From positions 430,085 to 494,084 of the forward strand of contig ML213521.1 in assembly GCA_004369045.1 (NCBI GenBank): a stretch of DNA of 64,000 nucleotides, given 5' to 3'. Below are positions 56,583-64,000 of the stretch, one piece after another. The notes beneath the pieces were generated by a model, which was not told the DNA's origin, searched no databases, and saw nothing but the letters and a program-made list of their open reading frames with translations. The position numbers and the translations under genes were made by a program. Every line of letters starts with the position of its first letter. Position 1 is the stretch's first letter. The DNA comes from Heliocybe sulcata (Eukaryota; Basidiomycota; Agaricomycetes; Gloeophyllales; Gloeophyllaceae).

Positions 56583-59152
56583 ATGGCTTCAGTCCTATCT
56601 GCTCCTCAGGATCTCCCTCACGCCTTCGAGAAACTCAGCACAAATGATCAGGACGTTAGATCACAATCTACTGCCAATGGCACAGACGGCGTTGCTCTAG
56701 ACGTCCAGCCTACCTTGCCGACGCTCGACAGACTCGGTGTCAAAGACCTGCCTGCCGACATCAGCGCACGCGATATCGCACAGGAATGGATAAAGCAGTT
56801 CGAGCAGCACGCCACATCAACCGATGTAGAAGGCGTGCTCTCGCTTCTCGTCGACGATGCCTTCTGGAGAGACATTCTCGCTATGACTTGGGACTTTCGC
56901 ACCTTTCAAACAAAGCCGCGCATCAGGCCATTCCTGCAGTCCCGGCTAGGAACCTCCAAGATCACGTCTCTCAGCCTCAACGACAGTACGGTCCAGCTGG
57001 AGCGGCCGTACCCCGATCTGGCATGGGTTCAAGCGCTGTTTACATTCGAAGCAGCCGCAGGCAAAGCCTCCGGGGTAGTCCGCCTAGTTCCCGTCCTGAC
57101 GTCCAACGGAAGATTAGAATGGAAAGCTCACACTGTTCTAACCAACCTCGAGGGGCTGAGAGGCTTCCCGGAGAAGATAGGCTCGCTGCGAGATCAACTG
57201 CCAAACCACGGCAAGTGGCTTGAGAAGCGAAGGCGGGAAATCGAATTCCTCGACGAGGAGCCCAAGGTGATTATTGTAGGTGCCGGACAGAGCGGTCTCG
57301 AGATCGCCGCAAGGTTGAAGTATCTGGATGTCCCTGCGCTGGTTGTCGAGCGTCACCCGCGTATCGGACACAATTGGAGAACCCGCTATGAGGCTTTGTG
57401 CCTGCATGATTCTGTCTGTAAGTTACGTAACACCTTTTCTGTAGCTGTTTCGGCTAGACACCTCAATATCCAGGGTACGACCATATGCCGTACATTCCGT
57501 AGGTGAATGGCTTCTGATCATGAACGCTGATCTCGAGCGTTGCACGACATCACAGCTTCCCACCATCTTGGCCTGTGTATACACCAGCAATGAAGGTGCG
57601 TTTTTTGTACGAATCCTGGCGTCTCTCATATTAACATGCGTTTGATTCAGCTTGCAGACTGGCTTGAATCGTACGCGCACAGTCTGGAGCTGAACGTCTG
57701 GACATCGTCCGACATCGCTCGCGCAGAGCAGGACGAGACCACCAAAAAATGGACTATTACCATCAGACGGGGTGAAGCAGGCCAAGAACGTACATTCACC
57801 GTGGATCACCTGGTTTGCGCACTTGGGATCGGAGGCGGCTTCCCGAGAATGCCAGTATATGCTGGAATGGTGAGTTTAGATACTTCCGGTAGAATGGTAA
57901 CCCGACCTTTGTGGTGTAGGAACAATTTAGTGGGCGTATCATACATTCAGCACACCATAAGACGGCGAGGGACCACATTGGTAAGAAAGTCGTTGTAGTT
58001 GGGTCATGCACGTCTGGTATGTGATCGAAATTGAATAGGACTCGTCCGTACCCTGACAGCTAGATGGCAGCGCACGATATATGCGCGGAACATGCGGAGC
58101 AAGGAATTGGTGAGTCACCAAAAGGTAGGATAGGTTGCGCCACTGACTACGCTCTGCAGATGTTACCATGGTGCAGAGGAGCCCTACTTACATCATGAGT
58201 ACGAAGGAAGGCATTCCGCGACTGCTTGGTACGTTCCACTACATACCATTTGGACGTGACTGACGAAAGATTTCAGCCATTTATTCTGAGAATGGCCCTC
58301 CGACCGACGTGGCGGATCGGATTAATGCCTCGTACCCGAACCCTTTGATGAAGCTGATGCATCAGCGCCTCGTGAAGGATATCGCGGAGGCCGATAAGTC
58401 AATTAATTTGCATCTTGGTGTGACCTTCACAGTACTGACTAGATACTCAGAGATATTCTACAAGGACTTGAACGCGTAGGGTTCAAACTGGGATGGGGAG
58501 AGGATGGCTCCGGGTTTCTCTACCTCGCTTGGAAGAAAGCGGGCGGCTACTATCTCGGTCTGCGATCCAGCTTGTCATGAGAAGCTGCATTTACACGTAG
58601 ATATCAGACGTCGGTGCCAGTCAGATGATAATCGACGGGAAGATCAAGCTCAAGAACGATAGCCTCATTGATCACTTCACAGAGACAGGCATTAGTTTCC
58701 AGGATGGCAGCGAGCTCAAATGTGACGTTGTCATCTTTGCCACTGGGTAGGTCGCACTCTCAACTCTCCGCTGACGCATATTCACTGGTTCGAAGATACG
58801 ACCAACCGAGGGATGCCGTGATACGGTTACTTGGTGGGAAGTTCTCAGACAAGGTTAAACCTATATGGGGCCTCAATGACGAAGGAGAGTTCAATGGCAA
58901 CTGGAGGGATCTGGGGGTTCCGAACCTATGGTACATGATCGGTAAGTTACCCTTGTCTTCGTTAGTGCATCCTGGAGTCTTAACCGTTTCCCGGCTTGAA
59001 GGTAACCTGGCTCTTTGTCGGTTCCATTCGAAGCATCTTGCTATGCGTAAGTGCTGCCCGATAGTAGTTCTGTGTCTTCTCTCAAACGCTTCCCTGCAGA
59101 GATCAAAGCATTACAAGAAGGTGTATGGGATGGCTCACGATACACTGCATAG
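56583..59152 (+). CDS. Flavin-containing monooxygenase with N-terminal NTF2-like region, copy 2
   Basis: Paralogue of 49122-51722 with the same intron plan. NTF2-like N-terminal region: HATSTDVEGVLSLLVDDAFW, AWVQALFTFEAAAGKASGVV. FAD motif KVIIVGAGQSGLEIAARLKY with VERHPRIGHNWRTRYEALCL, then across introns WYDHMPYIPFPPSWPVYTPA. NADPH-fold KKVVVVGSCTSAHDICAEH uses a normal GTATGT donor where copy 1 has GCCAGT. Further motifs: RSPTYIMSTKEGIPRLL, KLGWGEDGSGFLYLAWKKAG and DVVIFATGYDQPRDAVIRLL, ending IKALQEGVWDGSRYTA and TAG 59150-59152. Intact. The spacer to the oppositely oriented oxysterol-binding gene is only 111 nt. Confidence 0.92.
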
Positions 59153-59263
59153 ATGATAGTGCGGATCATTACAGATGGGATATATATGACTTCGCCACAA
59201 ATATCGAGTGCGCTAATAAAAAACACATGCGCATATATACACGGCGTACATCGGGTGCAAGGG

Positions 59264-62200
59264 CTAAGGCTCATCGTCGATGAATATCTTATCAACGTCC
59301 TTCCACGGGGCACCACCACCTTCTTTCCAGACCCGTTCTCTCTCGAGCCAATATTCAACAACTTCCCCTACTCTGCTCGGCACCCAGACCCTCTCACCAG
59401 TATCAGGTTCCTTCTCCGCACTGAACCACCGTGGCGCGTGAGGATGCAGTTTACCTTCCTCCCTCGCCTTCCTCATCGCCCGCTGGAACTCCTCCTGCTT
59501 GTTCTTCAAGTCATTGGCCCTTTCATATTTGCCCAACTCGAAGGCACGTTGATCAGGGCGCAAACGGCAGTCAGTATTGCACACGAAAGGACGGAGAGTG
59601 GTGGGACAGTCGTTCAACGTGATGGCGAATGGTGTAAGGTTGAAAGGCGCTGGTGGCTTTTCGGTGTTCCTCCACAAGAGAATATATTCTGGCTCCGACG
59701 TCGGTGAGGCTGGTCCGCTCACAGACACGTCAGGATGGAGGGACCCGATTCCCGTGCCAGCACGGCGAGCGACGAGTTGACTATTCCATCTACCAGCGAT
59801 TTCATATGTTACGTTGCCTTCAGAATCTGAAACATAACCTGAGATCTCGTAGGCGTCCCTTCCTCTCCAACCTCGAGGCTTGAAGGTGAGGACACACTGG
59901 TCGCCAGTCCTATGGTTCGTTACCTATTTTACAATTGAGCGACCGCTGGCAAGTAGGTCCATATAGTGAGCGCTCACGATCATGTCACCATAATGGTCAA
60001 TAGTGGGTTGCCCGAGTATAAACCCGGAAACGCTGGTTGTAACCTTCTTCCAGGAGTGATGTTCTATGACCTTGCCTTTCCCGCGAGGAGTAGGTGCCTC
60101 TGGATACCCTGGACCCCATTCCTCCGGTATTAACAGATCAGCATGCGCGATACCAGTAGGTCGGATTTCGAATGATTTGCCCATAAATTTATTCTGAGCA
60201 TCAACCTAACAAAACAGTATTAAGCCAAGACGCACACGAAGGCCGTGTGCGATGATCATACCTCGCCGTAATAATTCCATGCTGGGCTCTCCGCCCAACA
60301 TGCAGAGATAGGGGGATGGTGGCTGACTTGCTCCGAAACATATCGGTACTCCTTGTCCAGCCGGACATACTCGAACGTTTCGCTCTGCGGAGAGATCAGC
60401 TTCAGACAGGCATGCATTGGCGTGAGAGCCCACCAGCATCGGATTGAAAGGCTTCGCGATCCGCCCTATCGTTGACGAGTAATTGGACATGGCGAAGGCT
60501 GCAACAAAGGCAATTCTACGGTGAGGATCCCGTTCAGCAGCAGCCGCGTCCACTGATCAAACTGGAGTCAACATAAAATTTCAGGTTGATTTTGAGGACT
60601 TACAGCACTCCGAAAACTCCATGTCCTCCGCCTGACAGGGCCAAATAATCAGATTCCGCCTCGCAGACCCTATGCCGACTCACCATTCGCTGCAGCATGC
60701 TAGTGGGCTCGTTGAAGAATACCGGGAAACTGATCTTCGTGAGGTCCTTCCCAATGCTATGCTTCAGAACAGCCCAAAGACTAGTGGACGGTCTATTATC
60801 GGCATCAATGGGTAACCTGCTCCTAAGCTGCTGGTAGCCCAGATATTGCTCCACATTAAGATACGTGAGCGAATTCAAAGGAGTGGTAGGATGTCCCTGT
60901 GCAAGGGACTGGCTAACGACGAGGTTCGGAAGAGCGTTGGACTCGATGGCGTCGAAGAATTCGTCCTCCTCATCGGTATCAGCTTCCATTTCCGGAGCGC
61001 CTGGTGAAGGAACGATGGAAAGAGGGTATTGCCGCCCAGGTGATCGTGCGGGCGTGGACGTGCCTGGCGCTGCCGGAGGAGAAGCAAGAGGCATCGCACC
61101 TTCGGACTGGGCCTGCGACTCCACGGCAGAGGCGAACATGGATAGAACAGCGGTGGGCACTGCTAAATTGGACTGCGCCCCAGTCAAGGCCAAAGACGAC
61201 GGCCTCGCTTTGAGAGGCCCCATTCCATCACTCACAGAACCTTCCACCAGACGGCTCTTCCGCCTTGACCTGTTCCTCAGCTCACTCTCCAAGAGCTCGC
61301 CCTCTCTCACGACGGCTTTGAGGGATTCTTCCCAGACATCCTGCCTCTTCCTTTCTCTGTCCAGCTTAGCCTTCCACCAGTCCTCCCTGTCCCGCACCAT
61401 CCGGGAGTACTCATTGAACATGCCCTGTACCATCGATGCCGAATCCTTTAGAGCCTGCTTGAGCTCCGGGTCAGGCGAATCCGATATCTTGGAGAGCAGC
61501 TGCGTCGTCAACTCCATCTGCGCCGAAATGGAGTTCCCCTGGAGCTCGAACTGCGCCTCGTACGGGGGGACCTTATTCGTTGACTCCGCAGCAGAGGACG
61601 CATCATTCTCCTCGTCGTCTTCAGCGCCCGTCTCGTATTGCCTGTCCGGATACTCCGTGTCCTGCCTGAAACTTGAAGGTCGATCATCGTCCTCCGTAGC
61701 CGACTCCACGCCACTCCCTTCTACACGGCGGGTCCTAACCGTGGCGAATGTTGACCCTCGTAAGCTGGTCGCTCTACTGATGCTCGCTAGCCCAACTTCA
61801 CCGTCGATACTTCGTCTGCTCCCGTTATCGCTGGCATTGCCGTCACCATCATGGTTCCTCACCCACTCAATGCTCTTCCCAATAGCCTGCGCCCACCGAG
61901 CGGCCTCAACAGGGTGGTTCGCCTTCAGGTACCACTTCTGTTGACCAGAATGTCCGCGCTGCGGCGTACTGTGCACCTCAAAGCGCAGCTTCTCACCGCC
62001 TGGGGCAATCTTCAGCACCGCGTTCTTCATCGAGATCGAGCCACGGCTAGCGATGTTCTCATCGCCTTGGTGGCGGTAGTCTGAGACCGCAGTTAGTTAA
62101 CCGTGCACCCTACTAGGGCAAGTACTTGCATGAGAGGACCCCGTCCTTGAGTACGAACCACCGGGAGTTGTAGCCCCGCGCGACGTTCGTGTACTTGCTC

Positions 62201-63231
62201 AAATACCCTTTCAGCGTAGGCGGTTCGGTCAAGGGAGCGTCGTCCAATAGGGTCGTGTCATGATTTGTGACTGAGGCCAGTGAGTATAAATCCACATCGA
62301 TATCACCGATACTTACATTGCCTGAGGAAGACACGAACCCGGTCGTCCTTCGGCAGGCCATGGCCGACAGCATGACCTCTCCTGTCCCTGGCAAATACAT
62401 CCGCACCAGCACGGACTGCCAGTTCGACAAGTCGTAAGTCCTTCCTTCGCGCCGCCTCGTGTAGAAGTGTTGTTCCTGAGCTCTCATCGATGTGCGAAAG
62501 ATCGATCAACTTCACTCTAGGTGACTCCAGCAATGTCAGGAGAGCGGCCGGTGGTGACTGGGCCTGCGGTGAGGATATATACGAGTGAAGTAGGGACAAA
62601 TATTGGGCATTAAGGAAAGAGCGTGAATCTAGGCAGATTTTAGGATCTGCATGGTAGGAGACGGATGACGCCACTTACCTCGTATAGCCCGGACTACTTC
62701 CTTTCCTTTAGCCACATCCAAGCAGTTCCTTCCATGACTATCCCTGACAACATCGTCTATTCCTTCTTGCTCTAGTAATAGTTTGACCACGTCGGCGCGA
62801 CCCAGCGAAGCCGCGAGATGGAGTGCGGTAGTCCCTGACCCAGGCGGGTGCACCGCGTTTGGAGATATCGATCGATGAGACAAAAGCAAGGAAACCGTAT
62901 CACCTAACAGCAGTTTGTGGTCAATAGCAGACTTGAATTAGAACTCACTGGTACTCACAGCTCGCGCATCGAATGGCCAAGTGCAGGGCAGCCGCACAGA
63001 CATCCACATCACCTTCCCCTGACTTCCGTCGGTCGCGAGCGATCTCGGCGAGAAATGGGTGTATCAGAGCGGGGTCGCCTGGCCATAAACCAAGCTTTAG
63101 CTGATATATGCATGACTTTATGGTATAACAGACGTACCGCTGCGAAGTGCCGACAATAGTTTGACCTGATATAGAGGCTCTATGGCTCCCGCTTCTCCGC
63201 TGCGCAGTGATCGTTGGGAAGAAGTACTCAT
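59264..63231 (-). CDS. Oxysterol-binding protein homologue (ankyrin-PH-OSBP, Osh1/Swh1-like)
   Basis: A lipid exchange protein at membrane contact sites. Start ATG at 63231 (MSTSSQRSLRSGEAGAIEPL). Ankyrin repeats: VDVCAAALHLAIRCAS, GTTALHLAASLGRADVVKLL and GTTLLHEAARRKDLRLVELA. PH domain: LKGYLSKYTNVARGYNSRWF, then GQQKWYLKANHPVEAARWAQ. A long Ser/Asp-rich and coiled linker contains a FFAT motif (EEDEFFDAIE, about 60941-60980) for binding VAP proteins in the ER. OSBP domain: KISFPVFFNEPTSMLQRMVE, FNPMLGETFEYVRL (spliced), the EQVSHHPP fingerprint (about 60305-60355), GFILGQPTIDHYGDMIV and FALTPFAITLN-type C-terminal sequence ending KDVDKIFIDDEP. The domain order matches yeast Osh1 and Osh2. 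About 1,100 residues. No break was seen. Confidence 0.94.
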
Positions 63232-63745
63232 GATATTTCCTTCATGCAGATTTCGGTGTTTTCATAGGATGAGCGAGCCCGAGCCAGTAGATGCAAGTCC
63301 AACCAGGCAACTTGCGAGACAGTTACGATAATTAGGTAGTATGACTGTGGGAACTTCTTCACTGGGTGGCGAAGGGCTTGCCACGGTCTAGCAGGCTCGT
63401 CAGCAGAAGGAATAGGAACAGCGAGAAATCGGCTATGTCAATGCCGTGCAATGTCCTGTCCGATTTCTCGTGGGTTGGGGGGGAGCTTCGGTTCGGCGAG
63501 ATCACGTGACTGATTTAGGGCAGGTCCGGAGAAGCGCCAGAGCCACGAACAAGGCCGGGGTGTGGCGCAACCGGAGGCCGAACCGAAGACCGAGTGCTGG
63601 AATAGTCTCCGCATGAGTGAGGTCTCGAAAACTCAAACTCCAATCCAGAGCGAAGCTCTAACAAGAAGGTTTTCGAGACCGCGAAAACTATGCCCCCACC
63701 CAAAGCTTCGCGAGGGAGATCATCGACTTGTACAAGCACATGATA
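63232..63745. other. Intergenic, OSBP promoter and flank of mobile element
   Basis: About 510 nt. It includes CACGTG at 63504-63509 and an inverted repeat at 63621-63680. No gene was seen. Confidence 0.45.
63621..63680. repeat. Perfect 12-bp inverted repeat with nested palindrome
   Basis: GGTCTCGAAAAC at 63621-63632 is repeated as its reverse complement at 63669-63680. Between them AGAGC-GAA-GCTCT forms a second short hairpin. It lies 65 nt beyond the 3' end of the recombinase frame and may be part of the element's terminal structure. Confidence 0.6.
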
Positions 63746-64000
63746 TTACACTCTATTAGGGATACCATTACGAATACGAAACTCTGCAACAGCATTAACA
63801 GCATTTTGAATACGATCTTGAGTGTATGATTGCGAAATAAATAAAGGCAATATCGACTCAACTTTCCTCCAATACAACATGAAGGCCATCGACTTCCATC
63901 GACCCTGCGCCGCCACAACCTCCGGTGAAACACCCGCGAGCAACAACTCTGTTGTGCCTCCTATCCGGAAGCTGTGACCGTACACGTCTTGAAGCCCGGC
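63746..64000 (-). mobile_element. C-terminal end of a tyrosine recombinase (Crypton/DIRS-like), cut by window edge
   Basis: The visible end reads YGHSFRIGGTTELLLAGVSP, EVVAAQGRWKSMAFMLYWRK and VESILPLFISQSYTQDRIQN. HSFRIG carries the conserved H-x-x-R of tyrosine recombinases, and a Tyr in MLYWRK is in place for the nucleophile. Mushroom genomes carry many such frames in Cryptons and DIRS-type retroelements; which type this is cannot be told without the upstream part. The frame is open from the window edge to its stop at 63748-63746, which includes a basic C-terminal tail. Confidence 0.75.

Noticed and set aside
25756-59152. Classical biosynthetic gene cluster
   Set aside because: No PKS, NRPS, terpene synthase or DMATS gene was found; only oxidoreductases and transporters are seen.
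60865-61944. 359-codon plus-strand frame
   Set aside because: Antisense to the OSBP linker exon; Ser-rich mirror of Asp/Glu-rich coding sequence.

Overview
The window is nuclear DNA of a filamentous basidiomycete, most likely an Agaricomycete mushroom. Genes are dense, lie on both strands and are cut by many introns of about 45-65 nt with GT...CTNAC...AG signals. The families present are typical of mushrooms: CPL1-like cysteine-rich secreted proteins, GT90/CAP10, tandem P450s, DUF7223-like proteins, and a group III histidine kinase fragment. No rRNA, tRNA, CRISPR array or prokaryotic operon was seen.

Layout. 1-674: edge-truncated ChaC gamma-glutamylcyclotransferase (-). 1096-13599: an inverted duplicated block, with a CPL1-like gene (-) and a PNPOx-like flavin split-barrel gene (-), then a GT90 glycosyltransferase (-), then three PNPOx-like genes (+) and a second CPL1-like gene (+). 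13859-25072: mostly housekeeping genes: a membrane SDR (-), an Ncp1-like coiled-coil protein (-), a homeodomain protein (+), a phenol-hydroxylase-type flavoprotein (-), MET2 homoserine O-acetyltransferase (+) and the mitochondrial branched-chain E2 acyltransferase (-). 25756-36593: two salicylate-hydroxylase-type FAD monooxygenases in inverted orientation around an ArAE/FUSC-type exporter (-) and a GDT1-type Mn/Ca transporter (+). 37162-45308: an MFS transporter and two tandem intact P450s (+). 45652-47752: a DUF7223-like secreted protein (-). 49122-59152: two intact FMO-type monooxygenases with an N-terminal NTF2-like region (+), flanking an uncharacterised gene (-) and a truncated histidine kinase relic (+). 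59264-63231: ankyrin-PH-OSBP sterol/lipid transfer protein with a FFAT motif (-). The right edge holds the C-terminus of a tyrosine recombinase of a mobile element (-).

Functional picture. From 25.7 to 59 kb lie four flavin monooxygenases, two P450s and two exporters, with a phenol-hydroxylase homologue further left. There is no PKS, NRPS or terpene synthase. This fits oxidation and export of aromatic or xenobiotic compounds, or tailoring functions whose backbone enzyme is elsewhere. The window is also a hotspot of local duplication: four separate families appear as tandem or inverted paralogues. Exon joins were worked out by eye from splice signals and continuity of conserved motifs, so individual borders may be off by a few bases.
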